In this document: piece by piece, positions 43,059 through 52,301 of the stretch
Position numbering within the stretch: position 1 is the stretch's first letter
Layout of the letters: every line of letters starts with the position of its first letter
DNA from: an uncultured Dorea sp.
Lineage (GTDB): Bacteria; Bacillota; Clostridia; Lachnospirales; Lachnospiraceae
Reading direction: 5' to 3'
DNA length: 64,000 nt
Assembly: GCA_910587575.1 (NCBI GenBank)
Contig: CAJULU010000002.1
Location: 60,119 to 124,118 of the forward strand
The notes under the pieces: model-generated
Seen by the model: the letters and a program-made list of their open reading frames with translations, nothing else
The model's database searches: none
What the model was told of the DNA's origin: nothing
Program-made: the position numbers and the translations under genes

Positions 43059-43108
43059 CAAAAAATGGCTATGGGAAATGATAGAAAAATACCATTTTCC
43101 CATAGCCA
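43059..43108 (-). terminator. Intrinsic terminator of the GH172 gene and importer operon
   Basis: On the minus strand TGGCTATGGGAAAATG and CATTTCCCATAGCCA form a 14-bp stem with a T-rich loop, followed directly by TTTTTT. It begins 6 bases after the GH172 stop. It is the strongest terminator by sequence on this side of the window. Confidence 0.85.
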
Positions 43109-43114
43109 ATTCTA

Positions 43115-44224
43115 TTATCTCGGCCACCGGTCCCGTTTCCCCGCCAATGCACCAAACCTCTGGTGCGGTTCACTCTGATACCAGTACGCCACGCTCGCCA
43201 CATCATCCTGACGCTCGAACAATCCCTTATAACACACCCCGATCTGCTGCACCGTAACCCTTAGATCCTCCTCAAAACAAATTGGATCCAGGATATGCCA
43301 CCGATAGAATCCACGCATAGGCGGGCAGTCATCATTATGATAAGGATTATGGATCCGTTCATCATGGGCAGAATAATAAGGATATCCAAGAAACAGCGAA
43401 TGATACGTCTCTTCCACAGATCTGCCCTCCACCTGCCGGGTAAAGCTCCAGGAACCTCCAAAATAATCCTCCATCCCTGTACCGCAGATCGTAGGATAAT
43501 CCTCATCCCCGTCCAGATAGAACTTCACTTCACCCTCTCCCCACCAGTACCTCTCCAATGTGGTCAGGGCAATATAAGTCCCCACATAATGCCCCTTTCC
43601 TTTCACTCCATCCAGAATCACGTAGTCCTTCCCAGGCTCGGTCAGCCGCTGCCGTCTCCACTGGGCATGAAAATACGCAGTATCTTCTGGCAGCTCCTCA
43701 TACAGACAATAATCAATCTGATAGAAAAATGCCGGTATGGGATTATCATGCTGATTTTCCAGCGTAATCCTCGCCCTCCTGCCAAATGGCATCTGAAAGT
43801 AACAATTCATCCCGCTGGCAGGAATTACCTCCATAGGCATGGACGATACCCTGCAGGCCCGTCCAAATCCACAGCAGAAGAAATCTCCCAGCGGACTTTC
43901 CACCGAAGCCTCCTCCTCGCCGTCCCAATACATTCGAAGAACCAGATCTCTCAGCACAAAACAATCTGCGTCCGATGTCTTCCAGTCCACGGTAATCCAG
44001 ATGTGGTTGATGATCCCCGGTCCCTCGACATCAGCAAGAGTCACCGTCTTCCCCGGTTCGATATCCCTGAGACAAGGGCTTCCCTTCCTCGAAGGTCCCA
44101 GCTCTCCTGCTGCCATCCCGCCACGGCCTCTTTCCCCCGTCGGGTTCTCCGCCGTAATTGCCCTGGATCTGCCCTTCCTCTGGCAGGCCAGCCCGGCAAG
44201 GGTTCCATACATCATCCTATACAT
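43115..44224 (-). CDS. GH172 (DUF2961) glycoside hydrolase-like enzyme
   Basis: A 369-residue protein with a DUF2961 core, the domain now classed as glycoside hydrolase family 172 (enzymes on difructose dianhydride, fructofuranosides and D-arabinans). Conserved segments: LRDIEPGKTVTLADVEGPGIINHIWITV near residue 55, RMYWDGEEEASVESPLGDFFCCGFG with the acidic pair (about 100), FQMPFGRRARITLEN, and WGEGEVKFYLDGDEDYPTICGTGMEDYFGGSWSF with a second acidic cluster (about 235). No signal peptide is seen, so the substrate is taken up first by the adjacent ABC importer. It is last in the operon that starts with the sugar-binding lipoprotein. Substrate is unproven. Confidence 0.88.
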   Translation of the reverse strand: MYRMMYGTLAGLACQRKGRSRAITAENPTGERGRGGMAAGELGPSRKGSPCLRDIEPGKTVTLADVEGPGIINHIWITVDWKTSDADCFVLRDLVLRMYWDGEEEASVESPLGDFFCCGFGRACRVSSMPMEVIPASGMNCYFQMPFGRRARITLENQHDNPIPAFFYQIDYCLYEELPEDTAYFHAQWRRQRLTEPGKDYVILDGVKGKGHYVGTYIALTTLERYWWGEGEVKFYLDGDEDYPTICGTGMEDYFGGSWSFTRQVEGRSVEETYHSLFLGYPYYSAHDERIHNPYHNDDCPPMRGFYRWHILDPICFEEDLRVTVQQIGVCYKGLFERQDDVASVAYWYQSEPHQRFGALAGKRDRWPR

Positions 44225-44282
44225 GATACTTCTCCTCCTTTATTTCACATGACAGCCGCATGTTATTTACCGGCCATCTGCT

Positions 44283-45122
44283 TTATTGCTTTACGCCCCC
44301 CGCCATGATACCTTCCATGATCTGCTTCTCAAATACCAGTATAAAGATCACAATCGGGAATAGAATGATCCATCCCACCGTACTGATCAGATCCCATGGC
44401 ATACTGTAGGAAGTCTCCCTGGGGATCGTCGTAATCGCAACGCTCAGCACCTCTATCTTCTGGGAAAAGAACAATGGCGTAAACAAGTCATTCAGGCAAG
44501 TGATAAAATTAATGATCAAAATTGTCGCCACGGCCGGTCTCATGAGCGGCAAGGTAATCAAGAACAACTTCTGACGCATATTCGCTCCATCCACCTCTGC
44601 CGCCTCGTCCAGGGAAACCGGTATCTCTCCCAGGAAATTCCCCAGAATCATCATGGTAAACGGTATCAGCGCACTGGTATACAATATGATCAGTCCCGGG
44701 AACGTATCCACCAGTCCAAACTGCTTGAACAAATCATACAGCGGCCTTGCCGTCACGATTCCCGGAATCAGCATAGATCCTACGATCGCACCATACGCAA
44801 TCGACAGCCCTCTGCTCTGATAGCGGGTAAATGCATATGCCCCCATCAGACAGATCACCGTGGAAACAATCAGCGCAAACACCGTTATGATTGCCGTATT
44901 CAGAATCTTCTCTCCCAGATTCATCTGCGTGAACATCCTGATATAATGTTCCAGCGTCGGATGTTCCGGTATATACTTGATCGGAGAGCTGAACAATTCA
45001 TTCGTCGGTGTAATTGAAGATATAAATATCCAATACAGCGGCAGAAGAATCACAAATGCCACCACAGCCGTAAGCGCCCACTTCAAGACAGCCGCTGCTT
45101 TTTTCTTCGTTTCTGGTCTCAT
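44283..45122 (-). CDS. Carbohydrate ABC transporter permease, MalG type
   Basis: A 279-residue CUT1-type permease with six membrane segments. It has the EAA loop NFLGEIPVSLDEAAEVDGANMRQKLFLITLPLMRPAVATI (about 145-185) that contacts the ATPase. The start KWALTAVVAFVILLPLYWIFISSITPTNELFSSPIKYIPEHPTLEHYIRMF and end MPWDLISTVGWIILFPIVIFILVFEKQIMEGIMAGGVKQ are standard for MalG/UgpE relatives. It pairs with the MalF-type gene 12 bases upstream and the sugar-binding lipoprotein. The operon encodes no ATPase, so a shared MsmK-type ATPase encoded elsewhere must drive it. Confidence 0.93.
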   Translation of the reverse strand: MRPETKKKAAAVLKWALTAVVAFVILLPLYWIFISSITPTNELFSSPIKYIPEHPTLEHYIRMFTQMNLGEKILNTAIITVFALIVSTVICLMGAYAFTRYQSRGLSIAYGAIVGSMLIPGIVTARPLYDLFKQFGLVDTFPGLIILYTSALIPFTMMILGNFLGEIPVSLDEAAEVDGANMRQKLFLITLPLMRPAVATILIINFITCLNDLFTPLFFSQKIEVLSVAITTIPRETSYSMPWDLISTVGWIILFPIVIFILVFEKQIMEGIMAGGVKQ

Positions 45123-45134
45123 ACCCGCCCCTCC

Positions 45135-46010
45135 TTACTCAAACTTCTTGATCGCTTTCATCTGAAGCATGCTCAGCACGGCCATTACCAGGAACAGACA
45201 TACCGCAATTGCCGAAGCATATCCCAGGTTCAGATTCGTGAATGCCTCCTGCATGATCCTGTAGGCAACAAGGGTCGTGGAATCCCCAGGCCCGCCTGAT
45301 GTCATGGCATATACTACGTCAAAGCTGGTCAGACGCCACATCGTAAAGAAAATGGACAGGCTGAGCACTGTTTTCATTATATTCGGCAGCGTTATGGAGA
45401 AGAAAGCGCGTATGGTTCCCGCCCCGTCAATTTTTGCCGCCTCATAGATATCCGAAGAAATGAACTGAAGCGCCGCCAGCACCAGTATAGCAAAAAACGG
45501 CAAATCTTTCCACAGATCCACTGCAATTACCGCAGCCCTCGCCGATCCCCCCTGCACCAGCCAGTCAAAATGAAAGTCCGGGACAAACCTGCGCACCAGG
45601 TCATTGATCAGCCCATAGCTGTCATTAAATGCCCACCGGGCGGCAAGTCCCGCAACTACCATGGGCATAGCCCATGGAATCAGCACGATCGTCCTTAGGA
45701 ATTTCTTCCCCTTGAACTTCATATTCAACATTACCGCAAGCCCGATTCCCAGGATCAAATGCAAAGACATTGAGACCACGGTAAATATGACCGTGAACTG
45801 AATTGATGTCATCAGCTTGTCATCTTGAAAAATCCTGATATAATTATCTAGTCCTACAAACTGAAAATCGCCGCCTTTCAGCAGACTCATATCATATGTA
45901 CTGTTAATAAATGTCACGATGATGGGATAAAGGGTCGTAAATCCCCGGACGAACAGTACCGGAATCACCAGAAGCCATGCCACCCATATATTCCTTCGTT
46001 TCTTTTCCAT
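45135..46010 (-). CDS. Carbohydrate ABC transporter permease, MalF type
   Basis: A 291-residue CUT1 permease with six membrane segments: WVAWLLVIPVLFVRGFTTLYPIIVTFINSTYDMSLLKGG, TVIFTVVSMSLHLILGIGLAVMLNMKFKGKKFLRTIVLIPWAMPMVVAGLAARWAFN, and the EAA loop FISSDIYEAAKIDGAGTIRAFFSITLPNIMKTV (about 190-222). It forms the channel with the MalG-type partner. Order in the operon is binding protein, MalF type, MalG type, GH172. ATG is preceded by GGAGCGG. Confidence 0.93.
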   Translation of the reverse strand: MEKKRRNIWVAWLLVIPVLFVRGFTTLYPIIVTFINSTYDMSLLKGGDFQFVGLDNYIRIFQDDKLMTSIQFTVIFTVVSMSLHLILGIGLAVMLNMKFKGKKFLRTIVLIPWAMPMVVAGLAARWAFNDSYGLINDLVRRFVPDFHFDWLVQGGSARAAVIAVDLWKDLPFFAILVLAALQFISSDIYEAAKIDGAGTIRAFFSITLPNIMKTVLSLSIFFTMWRLTSFDVVYAMTSGGPGDSTTLVAYRIMQEAFTNLNLGYASAIAVCLFLVMAVLSMLQMKAIKKFE

Positions 46011-46047
46011 CTTACATCCGCTCCTTCACTCTCTGACAGATACATCA

Positions 46048-47325
46048 TCACTTATTGTCAATGTAGGTGTCTACAGATGTCTGAGCCTTGTCGCAGAACT
46101 CCTCCAGAGTCAGTTCATCTGACACATACTGCTGGAACAAAGAACCCATATCACTGATGAATTCCATCGCCTGGGGAGCCATGGGGCGGGCCAGGAGCGT
46201 CGTATTATTGACATATCCCTTGATTTCTTCCAGTCCTGCAAGTTCCATCGCTTCCAATTCTTCACTATTGAGCACGTCCGCTCTTGCCGGAAGCCGGGAA
46301 CTCATCGCCGTATAGTCCAGTTCGCCCTGCTCACTTGCCGCATATTCCAGAAACTTCTGCGCCGCTTCTTTATTCTTGGATGCCGCATTCAGCACATATC
46401 CCCAGGTTGACATATACGCCGTCTGGTTCTCAAATGTAGGCATTTGCGCAAGATGCTGCTTATCCTCACCGTAGTTCCCTGAATCCACAAACGTCTGAAT
46501 CGCACCCACATACATAAAGATAGAAGCATAATCACCGTCAAAAAATTTCTGCATCATGGGATCGTACTGATCTGCAAGCTGCGCCAGGGGCGTCTCCCCA
46601 TTTTTTGCCATGTCATACATGAATTTCACGGCTTCCTGGGTCTTGGGGTTCGTCCAGTCATAGTAATCGCCGCCAAAAAGATTAACGAACGTGCCGATGG
46701 AATTGAATACATATGTCTTCTCCCAGGCGTCCCCATAACCATATTTGCCGTCTCCTGAATTGGCTTTGACATACTGCTCAAAGTCTTCTTTGGTCCGAAT
46801 CTCCTCAAGGCCCGCATTCGCCATCTTCTCCTCATCCACCCAGAACGCAAGGATATCCATGAAACAAGGCACTGAATATGCATTTTCCCCGACCATAGTC
46901 ATTTCTTCCATATACTCCTTGGGGAACTGCTGCATAAGTTCATCAGTCATGACCGTATCCTGGAGCGGCTCCAGATAACCGGTATTCTTGAATGCGCTCA
47001 TCATCTCATCATTAATGGTAATGATGTCCACACTGTCATCACCGGATGAAAGTATGGTAGTGATCTTAGCCTGCCGGTCATCCGTATTCGTCGGACAGGC
47101 AACCGTCTCAATTTCAAGTCCCGTTGCTTTCTCCGCCTTTTGGATATACTCCTCAAATGCCTCGCCATAAGTCGTGTCCTGGGACATAATCGTAATCTTG
47201 TTCGATCCCTCGTTCTGTTCCACGTCCGAACCTGAATCTCCTGCCGTCGGCTTTACGCATCCTGTTACAAGACCTCCCGCCAATGTAAGCGTCAGTAACA
47301 GACTTACTACTTTTCTCCTCTTCAT
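46048..47325 (-). CDS. Sugar-binding lipoprotein of an ABC importer
   Basis: A 425-residue family 1 extracellular solute-binding protein. A lipoprotein signal precedes a lipobox at the N-terminus (MKRRKVVSLLLTLTLAGGLVTGC, the cysteine at about residue 23). The mature protein begins with a serine/glutamate-rich linker and then SNKITIMSQDTTYGEAFEEYIQKAEKATGLEIE. Later segments (SVPCFMDILAFWVDEEKMANAGL, GDGKYGYGDAWEK, MQKFFDGDYASIFMYVG, AAQKFLEYAASEQGELDYT) are typical of oligosaccharide binders. It feeds the two permeases downstream. Start at 47325 follows AAAGGAGG; the longer frame reaches into the divergent promoter. Expression is probably driven by the divergent two-component system. Confidence 0.92.
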   Translation of the reverse strand: MKRRKVVSLLLTLTLAGGLVTGCVKPTAGDSGSDVEQNEGSNKITIMSQDTTYGEAFEEYIQKAEKATGLEIETVACPTNTDDRQAKITTILSSGDDSVDIITINDEMMSAFKNTGYLEPLQDTVMTDELMQQFPKEYMEEMTMVGENAYSVPCFMDILAFWVDEEKMANAGLEEIRTKEDFEQYVKANSGDGKYGYGDAWEKTYVFNSIGTFVNLFGGDYYDWTNPKTQEAVKFMYDMAKNGETPLAQLADQYDPMMQKFFDGDYASIFMYVGAIQTFVDSGNYGEDKQHLAQMPTFENQTAYMSTWGYVLNAASKNKEAAQKFLEYAASEQGELDYTAMSSRLPARADVLNSEELEAMELAGLEEIKGYVNNTTLLARPMAPQAMEFISDMGSLFQQYVSDELTLEEFCDKAQTSVDTYIDNK

Positions 47326-47436
47326 TGCTGCTTCCTCCTTTTGTTTTTCTGCACCAATCATACCGGATTTTCATTTTCAGTGAAATATATTATTTTTCGA
47401 GTCTTTTATAAAATATTTCGTTTTCCGTTCTCTTCC

Positions 47437-47465
47437 TTGTATCGCCTCCCACTTTTCATTATAAT
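47437..47465 (+). promoter_or_regulatory. Sigma-A promoter of the sensor-kinase operon
   Basis: TTGTAT (47437-47442), 17 bases, TATAAT (47460-47465), 40 bases before the sensor-kinase start codon. It lies in the 180-base gap between the kinase and the divergent binding-protein gene, which must also hold the importer promoter. Confidence 0.6.
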
Positions 47466-47505
47466 AAACTCAACCAAACTACTTCACATACAAATGAGGT
47501 GCAAC

Positions 47506-49323
47506 ATGAAGATTCTGCAAAAGGTCAAAAGAAGTTTTCGTATAAAATTAATATTGTGCTTTCTGCTCTGCGCAGTCATGCCACTCCTGTATCTGGGTCT
47601 TTCTTCTTATCTGACCTCTCTTGACATCGCCCGCCGAAAAATCATTGAGAGTACGAATCTTACCAGCAGGCAGGCTGCCAAAAGTATTGATGAACGTATT
47701 ACCCAGGTAGAAAATATGGCGGACTCTGTCCATTTTTCCCTGTACACACTGTACAATACGCCTTCCGAGCCATTATCCGGATATTTGGATGCATTTTCTT
47801 CTGCAAAAAATACGATTTCTTCGCTAATGGATGCATTTGACATTTACCATATCAGCATTTTTCTGGACGAAGATTCCATTGGCAGCCAGGAAGGCGTCAA
47901 CTTCTTTCCCCTTGGCCAACTTACCGATTACCAGGTAGGGAAAGAAGAATTGTCCAATCTGGGCACTGCGCCAAGATGGTCGTTCAGCCAGAATCTCCCA
48001 CTCCCCTATATTGTTTCCAGGGGCAAGGCTTTGAATGGATTCCTGACCTGTTACCGTTCTTCATCCCTGAATTCCGATTCCATGGATTGTGCTTTCGGTA
48101 TCCATCTGACTTCTGCCGAGTTATCAGAATATCTCACGGCCTCCTATGCCCAAAGTCCCATCCGTGCATATCTGACCGATGACAATGGCACGGTCATTGC
48201 CAGTACTGACCCGGAACAGATCGGACAGCTCCTTCCCGGCAATCAGGCAGCAGCTTTCAAATCCCATACCGGGACAGATCCTCTCCACTGGCAGGATAAC
48301 GAGTTCCTTATCACTGCCGTCCATTCCGGTGAATGGCAAGTGGTCACGGAGATTCCTGACAGCTATATTAAACAGAATACAGACAGTCTTGTACAGACAA
48401 TCCTGTTCACGCTCATTATTATCATCCTGCTCACGGTCACTGTAATCCTGTATGTATCCAAAGGCCTGACCCGTAAAATCGACCGGCTGGCCATGGCCAT
48501 GGAGCATACCCAATGGAACCGGGAAGAAACCGTTGTTTCTGATTTTGCCGCCCTGCTTCCGCAGGTTCCCGGTTCCGGTGATGAAATCGACCGGCTGACC
48601 GTCAGCTGCAGCCATATGCTCCATGCGCTGAATCTTAGTTTTCACGAAGTCCTGGAACTGTCAGTCAGAGAAGAACGCCTGAATTATCAATTATTACAGT
48701 CGCAGATCAACCCGCATTTTCTGTATAACATCCTGGCCTCCATACAGACACTCCTGTCTCTGGGGGAACTGCACAAAGCGGACCAGATGTTGTCAGATCT
48801 TTCCCATTTTTACCGCGGTCTGCTGCACAGGCCAGATGAACTGATACCGCTCAAGGACGAGCTTGAGATTGCAGAACTTTATCTCCGAATGGAAGACCTG
48901 TGCAAAAACCATGGATTTGACTGGTCTGTCCGTGCAGACGAAGGAATCGAGAATTTCCTTATCTGCAAATTCACACTGCAGCCAATTCTGGAAAATTCCA
49001 TCCGCCACGGGCTTAAAAATGACAGGCAGACCATGCACATAGACATAGACATTTCCTATGATGACGACATGATCCGTATACTCGTGACAGACAACGGAAC
49101 CGGAATTCCTACTGCTAAGTTACAGGAAATCCGCAAAGACCTGGCAGAAAAATCTGTGCGTTACGACAAGCATTTCGGTATCAGCAATATCAACGTCCGT
49201 ATCAACTCATCTCTGCAGGAACATGGAACGATTACCATTGACAGTGTTTTAGATAAGGGAACGTCCGTCTGTATCCTGATTCCACAGATAACAGACGAAG
49301 ATCAGAAAGGGGGAATACCATAA
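47506..49323 (+). CDS. YesM-type sensor histidine kinase
   Basis: A 605-residue membrane kinase. Membrane segment 1 is about residues 15-35 (LILCFLLCAVMPLLYLGLSSYL) and segment 2 about 295-320 (TILFTLIIIILLTVTVILYV), enclosing an extracellular sensor. A HAMP linker, a coiled coil, and a His_kinase domain with the phosphorylatable histidine in QSQINPHFLYNILASIQTLLSLGE (about 405) follow. The ATPase domain has LILQPILENSIRHGLK-like and LVTDNGTGIPTAKL motifs, then FGISNINVRI. This is the YesM/LytS-like type that controls sugar ABC importers. It should phosphorylate the AraC-type response regulator whose ATG overlaps its stop (TAATG). ATG at 47506 follows TGAGG. Confidence 0.92.
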   Translation: MKILQKVKRSFRIKLILCFLLCAVMPLLYLGLSSYLTSLDIARRKIIESTNLTSRQAAKSIDERITQVENMADSVHFSLYTLYNTPSEPLSGYLDAFSSAKNTISSLMDAFDIYHISIFLDEDSIGSQEGVNFFPLGQLTDYQVGKEELSNLGTAPRWSFSQNLPLPYIVSRGKALNGFLTCYRSSSLNSDSMDCAFGIHLTSAELSEYLTASYAQSPIRAYLTDDNGTVIASTDPEQIGQLLPGNQAAAFKSHTGTDPLHWQDNEFLITAVHSGEWQVVTEIPDSYIKQNTDSLVQTILFTLIIIILLTVTVILYVSKGLTRKIDRLAMAMEHTQWNREETVVSDFAALLPQVPGSGDEIDRLTVSCSHMLHALNLSFHEVLELSVREERLNYQLLQSQINPHFLYNILASIQTLLSLGELHKADQMLSDLSHFYRGLLHRPDELIPLKDELEIAELYLRMEDLCKNHGFDWSVRADEGIENFLICKFTLQPILENSIRHGLKNDRQTMHIDIDISYDDDMIRILVTDNGTGIPTAKLQEIRKDLAEKSVRYDKHFGISNINVRINSSLQEHGTITIDSVLDKGTSVCILIPQITDEDQKGGIP

Positions 49324-50948
49324 TGTACCATGTCATGATCATCGATGATAACCATCTGTCCGTGGAAGGTATCTATCATAACATTGACTGGAAGTCCATG
49401 GATGCAAGTGTTACTCAGAAAGTCTATGACGGAAAGACCGCCGTAGAGATTCTTGAACAGGAACCAATCGACTTGATTATTTCGGATATAGAGATGTCAC
49501 AGCTAAATGGCCTTGAAATGGCAGAGAAGGCGCTGCGAATCAATGCAAATATTAAGATTATCCTAATCAGTGCTTTTGACAAGTTTGAATACGCCAAACA
49601 GGCGATACGCCTTGGCGCATTCGACTACGTGGAAAAACCTCTGGATTACAGATACCTGTCCTCTATCATTTGCAAAGCTCTGGATGCCCTGCGTCAGGAA
49701 CGCCGTAATCTTGCGATCTTGAACCGGAGCAAGCCTGCCATGATCGAGAACTTTTTCTCCGAACTGATCCATTCCTCCAGCGACGAAGCCAGATACAGTC
49801 TGAACAACTATCCGGATTACCTGAATCTTAAGCTGGACTATCGGTATTTTCAAGCTGCCGTCATACGGATTGAAAATGCAGATGAAGTAAAATCGAAATT
49901 CGGAATTGAAGAGTACCATCTTCGCCTGATGGGACTGACCGACCAGATCAAGGAACATTTCATGCCTTCCTTCTCACTGGTATATGTTTTGACAAATTTT
50001 AATAAGCTGATCGTAATACTGGGCCATGACCATAGCAATGGAAAATATTTCCAATCCTCTTCTGCCGATTTATTTTCCCGGCTGTCCGAGTCGCTGCGCG
50101 GCCGTTTATTTGAAATCAGCATTGGAATCGGTACCGTCATCAAATATTTGTGGAACATGCCCCTTTCCTATAAAAATGCGTCGAAGGCGCTGGAATATTC
50201 CTTCTTCTTTCCCCAGAAGAATATCTTCGACATACGCGACACCATGCGCAAGGAAGTTCCTTCGGAATTATTTACCAACCGGCATGAAGAGCAGCTGATC
50301 CAGCTCATTTGTAAAAAGCAGCCGTCTGCCATCCACGACTGGATCCAGGAACTTTCAGCAGAACTTCTGGAGCATTATGGCAGCAAACAGCTTATTTTCA
50401 TTCAGATATACTCGCTTCTTGGCCGTCTGCTGAAATTCATGTATGAAATGGATATCGATGTGAAAGAAACGGAACACGATATCATTGACGTATACCATAA
50501 AATGGAACACGCTGCCTCAAGCGCAGAGATTTTCCTGTGGCTGGAACAAATATGCTGTAACATCTGTACGAAGCTGGAAGCCTCCGTCCATGACCACCAT
50601 GCCCACATATGCGGTGCGACCATAGACTACATCAATGCACATTATCACGATGCTTCCCTCTGCCTAAAAGACATTGCTGACCATGTAAACGTAAGTCCCG
50701 CCCATTTAAGCGCCCTGTTCAAGAAGAGCCAAAAGCAGAATATCTCGGACTTGATCACAAATGCCCGCATTGAGGCTGCCTGCCAGTTACTTGGTAATTC
50801 CAATATCTCCCTGAAAGAGATCAGTGCGCGGGTGGGGTATACCAATCAGTATTACTTTAGTTCCTGCTTCAAAAAAAAGATGGGCATGACCCCTTCCGTA
50901 TACCGTGGAACTCAGTCGCAGCGCAAAAACTCTGCAGCTGACCAGTAA
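49323..50948 (+). CDS. YesN-type response regulator (REC + AraC HTH)
   Basis: A 541-residue response regulator. The receiver domain (about 1-120) has the acidic pocket in HVMIIDDNHLSVEGI, the phospho-acceptor aspartate in IDLIISDIEMSQLNGLEM (about residue 54) and the lysine in GAFDYVEKPLDY (about 105). A central region of about 300 residues follows, and the C-terminal AraC double HTH (about 430-535) has INAHYHDASLCLKDIADHVNVSPAHLSALFKKSQKQNISDLITNARIEAACQLLGNSNISLKEISARVGYTNQYYFSSCFKKKMGMTPSVYR. With the kinase encoded upstream it probably activates the importer-GH172 operon. Start codon overlaps the kinase stop, so the two are translated in step. Confidence 0.93.
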   Translation: MYHVMIIDDNHLSVEGIYHNIDWKSMDASVTQKVYDGKTAVEILEQEPIDLIISDIEMSQLNGLEMAEKALRINANIKIILISAFDKFEYAKQAIRLGAFDYVEKPLDYRYLSSIICKALDALRQERRNLAILNRSKPAMIENFFSELIHSSSDEARYSLNNYPDYLNLKLDYRYFQAAVIRIENADEVKSKFGIEEYHLRLMGLTDQIKEHFMPSFSLVYVLTNFNKLIVILGHDHSNGKYFQSSSADLFSRLSESLRGRLFEISIGIGTVIKYLWNMPLSYKNASKALEYSFFFPQKNIFDIRDTMRKEVPSELFTNRHEEQLIQLICKKQPSAIHDWIQELSAELLEHYGSKQLIFIQIYSLLGRLLKFMYEMDIDVKETEHDIIDVYHKMEHAASSAEIFLWLEQICCNICTKLEASVHDHHAHICGATIDYINAHYHDASLCLKDIADHVNVSPAHLSALFKKSQKQNISDLITNARIEAACQLLGNSNISLKEISARVGYTNQYYFSSCFKKKMGMTPSVYRGTQSQRKNSAADQ

Positions 50949-50965
50949 AACGGTGCGCTATTATT

Positions 50966-50987
50966 GGGCATTTATTACGAGATGCCC
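50966..50987 (+). terminator. Weak hairpin after the response regulator
   Basis: GGGCAT (50966-50971) and ATGCCC (50982-50987) form a 6-bp stem with a 10-base loop, followed by TTTCGG. It may attenuate rather than stop transcription into the YesL-like gene. Confidence 0.4.
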
Positions 50988-51025
50988 TTTCGGTATAATA
51001 ACTCAGAAAAGGAGATTGAAATACT

Positions 51026-51655
51026 ATGAATTCTTCAAAACATTTATTTTCTCTTGACGGAAAATTATTTCATATTTTAAGCAGGATTGCAGACCTGATC
51101 CTGCTCAACGTGTTATGGCTGATTACCAGCGTTCCAATTATAACAATTGGAGCCTCTACTACCGCACTCTATTATGTTGTGTTAAAAATGGTAAAAAACG
51201 AGGAATCTTACATTATCAGAAGTTACTTCCATTCCTTCTGCGGGAATCTCCGCCAGTCAACCACTCTCTGGCTGTTGCTTCTTACGACTGGCTCCCTCGT
51301 GTCCTATGATATCTCAATCTGCGCACAGCTTGATTCCCCTTATGCGAAGACCTGTCAGACATTGCTCGCATTCATTGGACTGATTATCCTTGCTTCTGCA
51401 TTCTATGCCTTTCCTGTACTGGCGCGCTTCGACAATACTGTCCGCCTTATTCTGAAAAATGCAGTTCTGATGGCAGCGGCCCACTTGCCCTCCACGATAC
51501 TCCTTTTCTTACTCTACATCGGTCCACTCTTGATCATGCTGCGCTTTCCAGTCATGATGATAAGCGGAATCTACTTTTATCTCTTCATCGGAGTCTCTGC
51601 TACGGCCTGGATTGCTTCTCTGATACTTCGCCGTGTCCTGGACAGATATGTCTGA
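51026..51655 (+). CDS. DUF624 (YesL-like) membrane protein
   Basis: A 209-residue membrane protein with about five or six hydrophobic segments. LFHILSRIADLILLNVLWLITSVPIITIGASTTALYYVVLKMVKNEESYIIRSYFHSFCGNLRQSTTLWLLLL is the DUF624 signature. Members (YesL in Bacillus) are found with YesM/YesN-type two-component systems and sugar importers; the molecular job is unknown. It comes 77 bases after the response regulator on the same strand, so the trio YesM-YesN-YesL is complete. AAAAGGAG precedes the ATG. Confidence 0.9.
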   Translation: MNSSKHLFSLDGKLFHILSRIADLILLNVLWLITSVPIITIGASTTALYYVVLKMVKNEESYIIRSYFHSFCGNLRQSTTLWLLLLTTGSLVSYDISICAQLDSPYAKTCQTLLAFIGLIILASAFYAFPVLARFDNTVRLILKNAVLMAAAHLPSTILLFLLYIGPLLIMLRFPVMMISGIYFYLFIGVSATAWIASLILRRVLDRYV

Positions 51656-51735
51656 TTCGTCAGACATATCCCTTACTTATCAATTTATCACATACTTTTT
51701 GATTTTTACATTTAATTCATCCGCCTTATTTCCTT

Positions 51736-52218
51736 CTAACATACCCAAGGGCACACCGTAATGCATGCCCCCAAGGGGCGGGTGGACTCCGTCCAGTAAG
51801 GTATAAAAAAGAATATTTTTTCCTTTTTAATCATGAACTTTCCTCTCATCATATACCAGCCACTTTCAGAATAGCATTTCTGTATCCTTTTGCTTTTCAT
51901 ATCTACAACATGTGTTTCATCTTCTCCAATTGCACTGATATAATTCCCTTCATACTCAAAATCATGAAATCGTCCCTCTTCCAATTCATATAATGTCTGT
52001 ATTCCGTCCCCATAGTTTACCAATCTGATGAAATCATTTTCTCTCTTTACAAATGCTATTTTTTTAACCTCTTCATTTTTCAGAATCTGAAATTTCCGTA
52101 ATTCCGTATATAATTTGTTAAACTGTTTTACCTCAAGATCTTTTGCTTCCTCCAGGGATAATTCACCTCTTTTTAAATCTAATTTTACTATATCCCCATT
52201 ATAATCAGACAACAGCAC
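51736..52218 (-). CDS. Hypothetical protein, possibly 5'-truncated
   Basis: A 160-residue frame with a GTG start. The frame stays open for another 15 or so codons upstream (including HDFV) without an ATG, and no ribosome binding site is clear, so the true beginning may be lost. No domain was recognised. The product is acidic-lysine rich and beta-strand-like (FVKRENDFIRLVNYGDGIQTLYELEEGRFHDFEYEGNYISAIGEDETHVVDM) and ends in an aromatic, cysteine-containing tail (FFFIPYWTES). It lies in a low-GC patch with two further unrecognised genes on the same strand, perhaps an acquired set such as toxin-immunity genes; this is only a guess. Confidence 0.5.
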   Translation of the reverse strand: MLLSDYNGDIVKLDLKRGELSLEEAKDLEVKQFNKLYTELRKFQILKNEEVKKIAFVKRENDFIRLVNYGDGIQTLYELEEGRFHDFEYEGNYISAIGEDETHVVDMKSKRIQKCYSESGWYMMRGKFMIKKEKIFFFIPYWTESTRPLGACITVCPWVC

Positions 52219-52301
52219 GAAATCATGATTCCACTTATAGAAAGGTGAACTTCTTTTACTAACATTTCTCTTTTAGAATCCCCAATTCGTTGAAAAACCT
52301 T

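Noticed and set aside
47341..47505. Longer N-terminus for the sensor kinase
   Set aside because: It would cover the promoter TTGTAT-17-TATAAT and lacks a ribosome binding site; the ATG at 47506 is well supported.
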